From contig JANNOJ010000029.1 of the NCBI GenBank assembly GCA_031399025.1, positions 1-45,273 of the forward strand: a stretch of DNA of 45,273 bases, written 5' to 3'. Origin of the DNA: CBDBZL01 sp031399025 (GTDB lineage: Bacteria > Pseudomonadota > Alphaproteobacteria > Sphingomonadales > Sphingomonadaceae). How positions within the stretch are numbered: the first letter of the stretch is position 1; the number at the start of each line of letters is the position of its first letter. Shown in pieces: positions 1-8,204 of the stretch. Position numbers and translations under genes: made by a program. Below the pieces are notes generated by a model. That model had not been told where the DNA came from. It made no database searches and saw only the letters and a list, made by a program, of their open reading frames with translations.

Positions 1-2
1 TC

Positions 3-140
3 GTCGAGCGATACTTCTGCAAGCTCAAGCACTTCCGGCGCATCGCAACCCGCTTCGACAAGCTGGCCCGAAACTTCCTCGCCGCCGTGCTGATCGCTTC
101 AACCCGACTATGGCTCAGAGCTTATGAGTCCAGAACCTAG
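3..140 (+). CDS. IS5-family transposase, C-terminal fragment
   Basis: The first 45 codons in frame 3 read as the end of an IS5-type transposase (YFCKLKHFRRIATRFDK, then LARNFLAAVLIAS). This is the conserved region around the last acidic residue of the DDE fold and the short tail that follows it. The gene is cut by the window start, so its full length and integrity are unknown. It stops at TAG 138-140, inside the palindrome CTAG (137-140), which also supplies the stop codon of the oppositely oriented DUF2794 gene. Known IS5-group elements duplicate a YTAR target, so CTAG may be the target duplication; that is inference, because the left end of the element is outside the window. Confidence 0.85.
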   Translation, partial: VERYFCKLKHFRRIATRFDKLARNFLAAVLIASTRLWLRAYESRT

Positions 141-505
141 ACCGCCTTCACCAGCCGCCGCTCCACCAGCGCCAGCACGCCAGCCAGCTCGTGGCCGCGC
201 TTGAGCACCTGGCCATGGGCGCCGAACAGCGCCCACATGCCTTGGCGGCCGCGCAGCTCGGGGCGCTTCTCAAGGCGCATCTGCGGCACTTCGGCCGTGC
301 GCCGGAAGGCGGCGAAGGTGGCGCAATCGCGGGCGAAATGCATAGCGTAGTCGCGCCATTCGCCGGCGGCCACCATGCGGCCGTACAGGTCGAGAATGCG
401 CATCAACTCGGCGCGCTCGAAGCCGACCTGCGGGTTCGCGCGGCGCTGCGGGAAGGCGAGGACATCGGCGCCGACGGGCGGGACGGCGCCAGGGGGACGC
501 GGCAT
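137..505 (-). CDS. DUF2794 domain protein
   Basis: A 122-residue protein with the features of the alphaproteobacterial DUF2794 family: an N-terminal FPQRRANPQVGFERAEL stretch, a central WRDYAMHFARDCATFAAFRR segment, and a C-terminal LVERRLVKAV. The family is short, widespread in alphaproteobacteria and has no established function. The ATG at 505-503 overlaps the stop codon of the upstream serine acetyltransferase gene (TGATG), so the two are probably translated together. The last residues run into the junction with the IS5 fragment, so the native C-terminus could have been altered by the insertion. Confidence 0.8.
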   Translation of the reverse strand: MPRPPGAVPPVGADVLAFPQRRANPQVGFERAELMRILDLYGRMVAAGEWRDYAMHFARDCATFAAFRRTAEVPQMRLEKRPELRGRQGMWALFGAHGQVLKRGHELAGVLALVERRLVKAV

Positions 506-1236
506 CAGCGCTTGATGCCGCTCTTGCGCGGCGTTCCGGATCGAACGCCCCCCTCGACCGGCGCCATCGCCGAGCGAAGCGCCTCGAGTTCGGTGCGCAA
601 GGCGGCGACCTCGGCCTCCAGGTCCTGCATCCGCTGCGTGGGAGCCGGTTCGCCCGGCTCCTCGCTCCGCTCGGCGCAGGGCGTGCCGTAGGGCAGGAAT
701 TCGCGCAGCCAGGTCTCTGCGGGGACCAGGGTCGAGCGCGCCTTGAGGCCGATCATGGTCGCACCCTCGGGCACGTCGTCGGTGACCACCGCATTGGCCC
801 CTACTCGCGCCCGCGCGCCCACGGTAATCGGGCCGATGATCTGCGCGCCCGAGCCGATGATCACGTTGTCGCCCAACGTCGGGTGGCGTTTGCCGGCCCT
901 CCCGTTGGTGGGATTGGAGCCTCCCAGCGTCACGCATTGGTAGATGGTCACGTTGTCGCCGATCTCGGCCGTCTCGCCGATGACGGTGAAGCCATGATCG
1001 ACAAAGAAGTTGCGGCCGATGACAGCGCCCGGATGGATGTCGATTGCGGTCAGCCAGCGGGCGAGGTGATTGACGAACCGGGCGAGAAAATACATCTCGC
1101 CCTCGAACAGCCAATGCGCCAGGCGATGGCAGGCCAGGGCCCAGACGCCGGGGTAGAGGAGAACTTCCCAACGCGAGCGGGGCGCGGGGTCGCGCGCCTT
1201 GACCGAGTCCAGATAAGCGATCAGCCGCTCGAACAT
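505..1236 (-). CDS. cysE: Serine O-acetyltransferase (EpsC/short CysE type)
   Basis: Transfers acetyl from acetyl-CoA to L-serine, giving O-acetylserine for cysteine synthesis. The 243-residue protein has the short SerAT layout: a helical N-terminal part (residues 1-60) and a left-handed beta-helix of hexapeptide repeats beginning at IDIHPGAVIG (65-74). The catalytic DHG is at about 80-82, and the acetyl-CoA site region includes VTLGGSNPTNGRAGKRHPT. ATG 1236 is preferred over TTG 1269: homologues begin MFERL-like, and a purine-rich GGTGGAAAG lies upstream. After the catalytic domain there is an extra tail of about 40 residues with leucine heptads (LEAEVAALRTELEALRSAM), likely a coiled coil. 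It overlaps the DUF2794 gene by one base. Confidence 0.9.
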   Translation of the reverse strand: MFERLIAYLDSVKARDPAPRSRWEVLLYPGVWALACHRLAHWLFEGEMYFLARFVNHLARWLTAIDIHPGAVIGRNFFVDHGFTVIGETAEIGDNVTIYQCVTLGGSNPTNGRAGKRHPTLGDNVIIGSGAQIIGPITVGARARVGANAVVTDDVPEGATMIGLKARSTLVPAETWLREFLPYGTPCAERSEEPGEPAPTQRMQDLEAEVAALRTELEALRSAMAPVEGGVRSGTPRKSGIKR

Positions 1237-1280
1237 GCGCGGGTCAGCTTTCCACCAAAGTACGCCCAAAGCAAGCGGGC

Positions 1281-1898
1281 CTAGAGCAAACGGGGCTCGT
1301 CGGGGCCATATAGGCCCTCCAGCGCCGCTCGCCAGAGGCCAAGCGTCGGCGGGCTCTTGCGTTCCAGGCTGAGCGTGTCGATCAGCGCCACCAGGCGTTC
1401 CAGGTCGGCCCAGGAGCGCCCGGCGCGCGGCACCAGGTAGTCCGCCGCCGCCTCGTCCAGCGCCAGGCCGCGGGCCGCGGCGTGCGCGAGGATGAGCTCG
1501 CCGGCCATGGCATCATCGGGCGCGCCGATCTCGAGCTGCAGCGCCGCGCCCAGCCGCGAGGCGAGATCGGGGAGCACGATGCGCCAGGGCGGCTCGCCCG
1601 CCACCAGGAGCAGCCGCGAGCCATCCTCCTGCGCCCGGTTCCAGCGGTGGAACAATGCGGTCTCGTCCAGGCGGTGGGCATCGTCCACCACTTCGCCGGC
1701 CCCGCTCTGGGCGAACCAGCGGGCGAACAGCGTCTTGCCCGCGCGCGGCGGGCCGGTGAGCACCGCGGCTCCAAACGGCCAGCGCTCGGGTGCGCGCAAT
1801 GCCTGAGCGACATGCGCATTGGCCGGCCCCAGCACGATGCGCGGCGGCCCCGGCGCCGTGGGCGGCAGAGGCAGAGCGATCTGGCTCAACGTCTCCAT
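1281..1898 (-). CDS. hdaA: HdaA, DnaA-like regulatory ATPase
   Basis: A 205-residue DnaA-related AAA+ protein without the DnaA DNA-binding domain. In alphaproteobacteria HdaA works with the beta clamp to stimulate ATP hydrolysis by DnaA and prevent over-initiation. The start METLSQIALPLP carries a clamp-binding-like QIALPLP at residues 6-12. Walker A is GPPRAGKT (49-56) and the Walker B region is VDDAHR (71-76). A lid-like C-terminal part contains RAGRSWADLERLVALID. Location next to the DUF2066-like gene and purMN is a familiar arrangement. The next gene upstream on this strand ends 37 bp before the hdaA start, so the two are probably co-transcribed. Confidence 0.88.
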   Translation of the reverse strand: METLSQIALPLPPTAPGPPRIVLGPANAHVAQALRAPERWPFGAAVLTGPPRAGKTLFARWFAQSGAGEVVDDAHRLDETALFHRWNRAQEDGSRLLLVAGEPPWRIVLPDLASRLGAALQLEIGAPDDAMAGELILAHAAARGLALDEAAADYLVPRAGRSWADLERLVALIDTLSLERKSPPTLGLWRAALEGLYGPDEPRLL

Positions 1899-1935
1899 CC
1901 GTCGCGATGGTTCGCGGGTGCCCGGCGCCGGTGGA

Positions 1936-3222
1936 TCAGCGCGAGATCGCCAGCGCGTCGCGGCCCTCGGTCACCTGCCAGCCAGCCGCACGCAAGGCCG
2001 CCGCAAGCGCCCCCAGATCGCCCGCGAAGCTCACCCGCAGCACCGAAGTGCCGCCCACCGCCAGGCTGGAGGTGGCCACCGAGCGCACGCCCGGAGCCGC
2101 GCGCACCGCGCCGAGCGCAGCATCGAAGGCGGCGGCGTCTGGGGTCGCCACCTGCACGCTGAAGCTGGCCAACGCCTGCGGCTCGGCTGCGTCCAGGGTG
2201 GGGACGACCTCGGCGCCATCAGCAGGGGTTACCGCCTCGGCCCCGGCGAGCGCCGCCGCGCGGGCGCGCTCCTCGGCCTCGCGCCGCTGGCCGGCGGCGA
2301 TCAGCGCCTCGATCTCCGGCGTCAGTTCGAATTCGCCGATGGCGAGCGTCGGGTCCGGCGTCAGCAGGCCCCGGGCGAGCGCCCGCGTGTAAATGGCGTT
2401 CAGCTGCCGCACGGCCAGGGTCAGCATCCGCGCCACCTGCGCTGTATTGTTCGCCCGCATGGTGAAGCCGCCCAGGTAGCGATGGTCGGGACCGTACCGG
2501 GCGGTGAAACGCCCCTCCACCGGCCCGCCGGGCCAATCGCGGCGCAGCTCGGCCGTGGGCACGATGACGTCGGCGGCGCTGTATTGGTCGAGGATGGTGT
2601 TCCACCACAGGCGCGAGCGGCGCCCGGCCTGGCCGTAGGTGAGCAGCAGCGATTCGCCGCCCGCGCCGGTGGGCCGCACGTAATCGATCGCGCTCGCCCC
2701 CGCCTGGTACTCGGCCCAGGCGCGCTGCCAGGGGTTGCGGGTCTCGAACATGGTCGCCGTGCCGCCCGAGATCAGCACCGGCAGCGTGAGCATCGGCGCC
2801 GAGCGGGCGCGTTCGCCCTCGCCGCCGAGCAGGGCACCGGCGCGTTGGCGATCGAAGATGACCCCCAGCGTCGCGATGTAGCGGCGCGGGCCGAGCTGCT
2901 CGCGCTGAACCACAATGGCAGAGACCAGCGATGTCAGCCGCTCGTCAGGGATCTCGGACCCGTCGATCTGCGCCCAGGCGAGCCGCGCGGCCTCGGCCCA
3001 GCCCTTCTCGCGCGCGGCGACCGGGTTGTCGCCGACGACGTTGACGGTGATCCCCTCGACCTCGATGTCGGTGCTGGTGGCCACTGGGGCGATCCCGCGA
3101 TCGCCGCCCACCTGCGCCGCGAGCACCGCGGCGAGCAGCAGCAAGGTAGCCAGCGCGGCTGTGGCGATAGTGACAAGCAGCCGACGCGCGGGCGGTGCGG
3201 TTGGGAGGGTGATGGAATGCAT
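1936..3222 (-). CDS. Membrane-anchored DUF2066-like protein
   Basis: A 428-residue protein of unknown function. The N-terminus has one hydrophobic segment (LLVTIATAALATLLLLAAVL), a signal anchor or uncleaved signal. The next part (VNVVGDNPVAAREKGWAEAARLAW) resembles the start of DUF2066 proteins, which sit beside hda and purM in many proteobacteria. The last 70 residues (SVQVATPDAAAFDAALGAVRAAPGV) form a small ferredoxin-like fold candidate; similar proteins are often labelled heavy-metal-associated, but no CXXC metal motif is visible. ATG 3222 is chosen because upstream in-frame codons overlap the divergent purM promoter region. It is divergent from purM with 73 bp between starts. Confidence 0.7.
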   Translation of the reverse strand: MHSITLPTAPPARRLLVTIATAALATLLLLAAVLAAQVGGDRGIAPVATSTDIEVEGITVNVVGDNPVAAREKGWAEAARLAWAQIDGSEIPDERLTSLVSAIVVQREQLGPRRYIATLGVIFDRQRAGALLGGEGERARSAPMLTLPVLISGGTATMFETRNPWQRAWAEYQAGASAIDYVRPTGAGGESLLLTYGQAGRRSRLWWNTILDQYSAADVIVPTAELRRDWPGGPVEGRFTARYGPDHRYLGGFTMRANNTAQVARMLTLAVRQLNAIYTRALARGLLTPDPTLAIGEFELTPEIEALIAAGQRREAEERARAAALAGAEAVTPADGAEVVPTLDAAEPQALASFSVQVATPDAAAFDAALGAVRAAPGVRSVATSSLAVGGTSVLRVSFAGDLGALAAALRAAGWQVTEGRDALAISR

Positions 3223-3295
3223 CGGCCGGGGATCGGCGGGCTTTTTGCCCAAAGGCAAGTGGAAATCCAAGCCGGAATGTCTAAGGCCCTTGGCG

Positions 3296-4414
3296 ATGGG
3301 CGAAAGCGAACCTCCAGCCACGGCCAGCGGTGCCCGCTACACCTATGCCAAGGCAGGCGTGTCGATCGATGCGGGCAACGCGCTCATCAGGGCGATCGCC
3401 CCGCTGGTGAAGGCGACCGGGCGGCCCGGCGCGGATGCCGAGATCGGCGGTTTCGGCGGCTTCTTCGACCCGCGCGCCGCAGGCTATACCGACCCGCTGC
3501 TGGTGGCTGCCAATGACGGCGTCGGGACCAAGCTGAAGCTCGCCATCGAGCACGACCGGCACGACTGGGTCGGCATCGACCTGGTTGCCATGTGCGCCAA
3601 CGATCTCATCGTCCAGGGCGCCGAGCCGCTGTTCTTCCTCGATTATTTCGCCACCGGTGCGCTTGATGCAGCACTCGCCGAGCGGGTGATCGCGGGCATT
3701 GCGCGAGGCTGCCGCGAAGCGGGCTGTGCGCTGATCGGTGGCGAGACGGCCGAGATGCCGGGCATGTACGCAACCGGGGATTACGACCTCGCCGGCTTCT
3801 GCGTGGGCGCGGTGGAGCGGGGGCAGCAACTCACCGGCGAGCGGGTGGCGCAGGGACATGTGCTGCTTGGCCTCGCCAGTTCGGGCGTGCATTCCAACGG
3901 CTTCTCGCTGGTGCGGCGGCTGGCGGCGGACCGCGCGTGGCGGCTCGATCGCCCGGCCGTGTTCGACCGCGAGGTGCTGCTGATCGACGCGCTGATGGCC
4001 CCGACGCGCCTCTACATCGGCTCGCTCCTGCCGCTGATCCGCGCCGGGCGGATCGACGCGCTGGCCCATATCACCGGCGGCGGGCTGCTCGAGAACGTGC
4101 CGCGCGTGCTGCCCGAAGGCGCGCACGCGGCGATCGACGCCGCCGCGTGGCCGCAGCCCGGGCTGATGGCCTTCCTCCAGGCGCAGGGAAATATCGAGCC
4201 CGGTGAGATGGCGCGCACCTTCAACAACGGCATCGGCATGGTGCTGGCGGTGCAGCCCGAGCTCGCGGGCGTGGTCACACAGGCATTGGGTGAGAGCGGC
4301 GAAACGGTGTTCCGGATCGGCGAGGTGGTGGCGGGCCGGCGCGGCTGCACGGTGACGGGCGGACCGGAAGATTGGTCGGCGCGCGCTGCCTGGAGCGCCA
4401 CGCACCATGCCTGA
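3296..4414 (+). CDS. purM: Phosphoribosylformylglycinamidine cyclo-ligase
   Basis: AIR synthetase, the fifth step of purine synthesis: ATP-dependent ring closure of FGAM to aminoimidazole ribotide in the cytosol. The 372-residue protein is slightly longer than usual (about 345). It shows the family signatures YAKAGVSIDAGNALI near the start, NDGVGTKLKLA, the Gly-rich GGETAEMPGMY loop and SSGVHSNGFSLVR. The reading frame is open much further upstream, but the family start pattern and the divergent neighbour point to ATG 3296. Its stop lies inside purN (overlap of 8 bp), so purM and purN form a translationally coupled pair. Confidence 0.95.
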   Translation: MGESEPPATASGARYTYAKAGVSIDAGNALIRAIAPLVKATGRPGADAEIGGFGGFFDPRAAGYTDPLLVAANDGVGTKLKLAIEHDRHDWVGIDLVAMCANDLIVQGAEPLFFLDYFATGALDAALAERVIAGIARGCREAGCALIGGETAEMPGMYATGDYDLAGFCVGAVERGQQLTGERVAQGHVLLGLASSGVHSNGFSLVRRLAADRAWRLDRPAVFDREVLLIDALMAPTRLYIGSLLPLIRAGRIDALAHITGGGLLENVPRVLPEGAHAAIDAAAWPQPGLMAFLQAQGNIEPGEMARTFNNGIGMVLAVQPELAGVVTQALGESGETVFRIGEVVAGRRGCTVTGGPEDWSARAAWSATHHA

Positions 4415-5381
4415 GCCGGGTCCCGAGCGGGTCAAGGTCGCCTGCCTCATCTCGGGCAACGGGACCACCATGGCGGCGCTGCTCTACGCCGCGCGCGCGG
4501 CCGAATGCCCCTATGAGATCGTCCTGGTCGCCAGCAACGTGCCCGATGCGCCCGGCCTGGCGCTCGCCGCTGCCGAAGGGATTGCCACCTTCGCCAGCAG
4601 CCATCGCGGCCTCGCACGGGACCAGCATGAGGGGCTAATGGACGAGGCCGTGCGGACAAGCGGCGCGGATTACCTGGCGCTGTGCGGTTACATGCGCGTC
4701 CTCACCGCGGAGTTCGTGGTCCGGTGGGAAGGCCGCATCCTCAACACGCATCCCTCGCTGCTGCCCTTGTACAAAGGCCTCGATACCCACGCCCGCGCGC
4801 TTGCGGCGGGCGACCGCCATGGCGGCTGCTCGGTCCACGTCGTCACCGCCGAACTCGACGCCGGCCCGTTGCTCGGCCAACTGCCGGTGGCCATCCTGCC
4901 CGGCGACACCCCCGCGGCCTTGCGCGGCCGCGTCCAATTGGCCGAATACCAGCTCTACCCCCGCGTGCTGGCGCAATATGTCGGGCGCCCGTTCAGCGCC
5001 GGCTGGCTGCTCGAGCAGGTGCGCGAGCGGGCGCTGGCGTTGCCCGAAGCGGAGGAGCGCGACAGCCACGGCGCGCCCGGCTGGCGCACCGGTGGCAAGA
5101 GCGGCAAGTACTTCGCCTATTTCGCCGACCAGCATCACGGCAGCGCCAACATCGCGCTCATCGTCAAGGCGGCCGACCAGGAAGAGCTGGCCGCGCTGGT
5201 GGAGCAGGACCCCGAGACGTATTTCAAACCTGCCTACTACGGGGCAAGCGGCTGGATCGGGATCATCCTCAACCGTCCGGGCGTAGACTGGCAGCATGTA
5301 TCTGAATGGCTCGAACGAAGCTGGCGCGCCGTGGCGCCGCGGCGCCTTACCGCCTTCCTTACCATCGCCGACGCGTTCTGA
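4407..5381 (+). CDS. purN: PurN formyltransferase fused to a YjbR/MmcQ-like domain
   Basis: Residues 1-198 are glycinamide ribonucleotide formyltransferase, the third purine step, using 10-formyl-THF. The catalytic set is visible: N113 and H115 in ILNTHPSLLP, and D151 in TAELDAGP. ISGNGTTMAALL (15-26) is the phosphate-binding loop. Normal PurN ends near residue 200, but here the frame continues without a break for about 125 residues. That part (LLEQVRERALALPEAEERDS, then GKYFAYFAD, PAYYGASGWIGI) matches the MmcQ/YjbR (CyaY-fold) family, usually a separate small protein. The role of the extra domain is unknown. The upstream overlap with purM supports ATG 4407. Confidence 0.9.
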   Translation: MPEPGPERVKVACLISGNGTTMAALLYAARAAECPYEIVLVASNVPDAPGLALAAAEGIATFASSHRGLARDQHEGLMDEAVRTSGADYLALCGYMRVLTAEFVVRWEGRILNTHPSLLPLYKGLDTHARALAAGDRHGGCSVHVVTAELDAGPLLGQLPVAILPGDTPAALRGRVQLAEYQLYPRVLAQYVGRPFSAGWLLEQVRERALALPEAEERDSHGAPGWRTGGKSGKYFAYFADQHHGSANIALIVKAADQEELAALVEQDPETYFKPAYYGASGWIGIILNRPGVDWQHVSEWLERSWRAVAPRRLTAFLTIADAF

Positions 5382-5382
5382 A

Positions 5383-5868
5383 GTGGTGGGGTCGGTTCGG
5401 CTGCGGCCCTGTCCGCTGTGGCAAAAGCATGTGATTGCCGGCATGCTCGGGCCCTATTTGTCCGAACTCGACCCAGCCTACGCGGGCGATTACCCCTTCC
5501 TCGACCTGTATTGGACCCAAGCCGACCGCCACCCCCTGCTGATCGAAGCACAGGGCGAGGTCGCCGGCTTCGCGCTGGTCAACAAGGTCGCCCAGACTGA
5601 ACACCACGTCGATCACGTGGTCGCCGAGTTCTATGTCATGCCGCGCTTCCGCCGGCGCGGGATCGGCCTCAGGGCGGCGTCGCGGCTGTTGCGCCAGGGG
5701 CGCGGGATCTGGGAGGTGGCGGTGTTGCGCGAGGCGCCCAGGGCGTTGGCGTTCTGGCGGCGGACGATCGGCAGCTTCGCTCCCGGCCAGGCGATCCCGT
5801 ACTTCGACGCCGAGATCGGCCGCTGGCTGTTCCGCTTCGGCGGCCAGTACCCGGGGCTGCAGCGTTGA
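5383..5868 (+). CDS. GNAT-family N-acetyltransferase
   Basis: A GNAT-fold acetyltransferase of about 161 residues using acetyl-CoA; the acceptor cannot be inferred. Motif A, the pyrophosphate-binding turn, reads RFRRRGIGLRAASRLL and follows a typical beta strand (HVVAEFYVMP). The C-terminal AVLREAPRALAFWRR matches the last helix of the family. The start is uncertain: tandem GTG codons at 5383 and 5386 lie immediately after the purN stop and before the first conserved strand (VRLRPC), while ATG 5296 would overlap purN by 86 bp and add a low-complexity leader. The gene is in series with purMN, and its stop overlaps the next start. Confidence 0.75.
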   Translation: MVGSVRLRPCPLWQKHVIAGMLGPYLSELDPAYAGDYPFLDLYWTQADRHPLLIEAQGEVAGFALVNKVAQTEHHVDHVVAEFYVMPRFRRRGIGLRAASRLLRQGRGIWEVAVLREAPRALAFWRRTIGSFAPGQAIPYFDAEIGRWLFRFGGQYPGLQR

Positions 5869-7070
5869 GCCTGCCGCCACGGCCGCATCCGCTGGCCCGC
5901 TCCCGGCTGGTGGACAGCGCCAATCTTCGCCTCGAACAGGCCTGGGCGGCCGGCTGGTGCACGCCGCCGGCACTTGATCCGGCAGTGCTGTGGCGCAAGG
6001 CGTGTCTGACCGCGCCGGCCGCCGGCGAGACGGGTGGCCGGAGCGAGGCGGACGTGGCCGATTTCCGGCTGCGGCTCGAGCAGCTGTGCGCGAGCCTGAA
6101 TGACGAGGCCCAACTCAGCGCGCTCGGCCGCACGCTGGCGCACGGCCAATTGGTGCGGACCATCCGCCACCGCCTCGCGCTCGGCGATTTGTGGCAGCGA
6201 CATCCCGAACTTGCGCAGCACGAGATCGCCGCGCCGATCATCGTGGTGGGCCAGATGCGCTCGGGCACCACCCGGGTCCACCGGTTGCTGGCGAGCGATC
6301 CGGCGCATGCCGGCACACGGTTCTGCGACAGCTGGTTCCCCTGCCCGCCCGCTCGCGGCCGGCCGGACCTGCGCCCGCTGTGGTCGGCGGTGTCGCTGCT
6401 GGTGGCCCGCCGGCTCGACCCCTGGCTCGATGCCATCCACCCCTTCGGCGTCACCCGACCCGACGAGGAGCTCGGCTGGCTGGCCACCGCCCTCGACCAC
6501 TGCGCCTACGAGGCCCAGTGGCGCATTCCCGCCTTCACCGCCTTCAGCGAGACGCGCGATCCGGAGGCGGTCTATCGCGAGTTCGATCGCATCCTGCGCA
6601 CCGACGCGGCCGTGCGCGGCAATGGTGCGCGCTGCCGGGTGCTCAAGGTGCCGCAATTCGCCGAGGACTTGCCCGCGCTGCTCGCGCGCTTCCCTGAGGC
6701 GCGCGTGGTGCGCACGCGGCGCGATCTCGACGAGGTGGGGCAAAGCGCGGTTTCGCTGGTGGCCAACCAGATGGCGATGCAGTCGGACGCCGCGGACCTC
6801 GCCTGGATCGAAGCGGAATGCCGGCGCAAGATCGCCCTGCGCGAGGCGCGGATGGATGCCGCGCTCAAGGAGTTCGCCGGCCCGGTGGCCGAGGTGACCT
6901 TCCCACAGCTCGACCGCGATTGGGAGGGGGCGATCGGCCGGCTGTACGCGGCGCTGCAGCTGCCGCTGGGCCAGCCGGCGCTCGCGGCGATGCATGGCGA
7001 GCACGCCCGCGCGGCGGCCGCCCCGCACCAGGCGCATCGGCGGACGTACCAAGCCTTCGCCCGCGCCTGA
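5865..7070 (+). CDS. Sulfotransferase family protein
   Basis: A 401-residue member of the PAPS-dependent sulfotransferase superfamily of the bacterial type. The 5'-phosphosulfate-binding loop is VVGQMRSGTTRVHRLL (from about residue 127), and the 3'-phosphate-binding element is likely RVVRTRRDLDEVGQSAVSL. The region between (FCDSWFPCPPA, RPDEELGWLATAL) resembles uncharacterised sphingomonad and mycobacterial sulfotransferase_3 proteins. The acceptor substrate is unknown. Translation appears to begin at TTG 5865, which overlaps the stop of the GNAT gene (TTGA), suggesting coupled expression with it. Confidence 0.8.
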   Translation: MSLPPRPHPLARSRLVDSANLRLEQAWAAGWCTPPALDPAVLWRKACLTAPAAGETGGRSEADVADFRLRLEQLCASLNDEAQLSALGRTLAHGQLVRTIRHRLALGDLWQRHPELAQHEIAAPIIVVGQMRSGTTRVHRLLASDPAHAGTRFCDSWFPCPPARGRPDLRPLWSAVSLLVARRLDPWLDAIHPFGVTRPDEELGWLATALDHCAYEAQWRIPAFTAFSETRDPEAVYREFDRILRTDAAVRGNGARCRVLKVPQFAEDLPALLARFPEARVVRTRRDLDEVGQSAVSLVANQMAMQSDAADLAWIEAECRRKIALREARMDAALKEFAGPVAEVTFPQLDRDWEGAIGRLYAALQLPLGQPALAAMHGEHARAAAAPHQAHRRTYQAFARA

Positions 7071-7074
7071 GCTC

Positions 7075-7500
7075 GGTTGGTCGGCCCGGCGCTAACCGGC
7101 GCGCCGTTCGGGCGGGGCGGAATATAGCTCTGGCAGCAGGATGCGGGTCGACTGGGGCGTTACCCCCTTGTGAAAAGCGCTGCCATTCGTGGATCCGGCG
7201 ATCGTCCGCACCGCCCGCCACAGCTTCTTGCCACTCAAGCGCTCATCCGAACAGGATGCCCGGCGGCGTATACACCTGCCTGCCGCGCGCGCCGATGTCG
7301 GCGACCTCGGTGCGCAAATCGGGTGCCATGCTGGAAAAGCGCGCCAATGCGGTGGCCGCAGCGGGGCGGCCCGATGACCCCGCCGGCGCTATCGACCATC
7401 CGGAAACCGGGCGCCATCAGCCGGGCAACCGTCTCTAAATCATTATCATTCGCGTTACACGGCGCGCAGAAGGCTTCGACAATGCGCTGGGGACGGCTCT
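7075..7500 (-). pseudogene. Decayed NTF2/SnoaL-like gene
   Basis: This 584-bp gap between the sulfotransferase and ndk genes holds what looks like a broken minus-strand gene. One frame reads RIVEAFCAPCNANDNDLE, then TVARLMAPGFRMVDSAGGVI, in the style of an NTF2/SnoaL-like fold. At about 7370-7385 the similarity moves to another frame, with RPAAATALARFSSMAPDLR and EVADIGARGRQVYTPPGILFG, followed by an in-frame stop at 7243-7245. Beyond the stop the same frame ends in RRIHEWQRFSQGG, which resembles the last strand of the fold. A frameshift plus a nonsense codon indicate a relic. The family call rests on pattern alone. Confidence 0.45.
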
Positions 7501-7654
7501 TGCGTGAAGATGGACATGGGCGCGACCCCGAACCCGGTATCCTACTGGACAGATCGATGGGCGTCTTGCTCGATTTAGGCAAATACCTCGATCAAGACCC
7601 AGACCAAAGGGTGGATGCGCGAAATACGGACAGCGTGCGTGCGTCCTCGCGGGG

Positions 7655-8077
7655 TCAGCCGACGATTTCGTCCTCGCGGAAGAAGAACGCGATTTCGGTG
7701 GCGGCGTTTTCGTCGCTGTCGGACCCGTGGACGGTATTGGCCTCGATCGATTCGGCGTAGGCCTTGCGGATGGTGCCTTCATCGGCTTTGGCGGGATTGG
7801 TCGCGCCCATCACGGTTCGGTTGCGGGTGACCGCATCCTCGCCCTCGAGGACCTGGACCATCACGGGGCCGCTGATCATGAAGTCGCACAGTTCGCCAAA
7901 GAACGGGCGCTCCTTGTGCACCGCGTAGAACCCTTCGGCCTGCTCACGGGTCATCCGGATGCGCTTGGCGGCGACGATCCGCAGCCCGGCATCCTCCAGC
8001 ATCTTCGTGACCGCGCCGGTCAGGTTGCGGCGGGTGCCGTCCGGTTTGATGATCGAGAAGGTGCGAGTGACCGCCAT
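7655..8077 (-). CDS. ndk: Nucleoside diphosphate kinase
   Basis: Balances NTP and dNTP pools by moving the gamma-phosphate between nucleotides through a phospho-histidine. The 140-residue length is typical. The active-site histidine is H117 in NTVHGSDS, and the other family landmarks are present: FSIIKPDGTRRN at the start, ERPFFGELCDFMISGP, and the nucleotide-binding RNRTVMGATNPAKADEGTIR. It is followed on the same strand by no recognisable partner and preceded by holC, with about 127 bp between them that may hold its promoter. Confidence 0.97.
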   Translation of the reverse strand: MAVTRTFSIIKPDGTRRNLTGAVTKMLEDAGLRIVAAKRIRMTREQAEGFYAVHKERPFFGELCDFMISGPVMVQVLEGEDAVTRNRTVMGATNPAKADEGTIRKAYAESIEANTVHGSDSDENAATEIAFFFREDEIVG

Positions 8078-8204
8078 GGCAGATCGGGTCCTTTGCGTGG
8101 ATGCCGCGCCGCTGTGAGAGCGGTCGCGTGGCTGGGCGCGCCCCTAGCCTCCCATGCGGGCCGGAGCAAGCCTGCGCGCCAGCCGGGACCGCCGTGTACC
8201 GGGA

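Noticed and set aside
1819..3516. Plus-strand open frame of 565 codons across the DUF2066-like gene
   Set aside because: Composition typical of a shadow frame (Arg/Pro/Gly-rich, no motifs) and it also runs into purM in a wrong frame.
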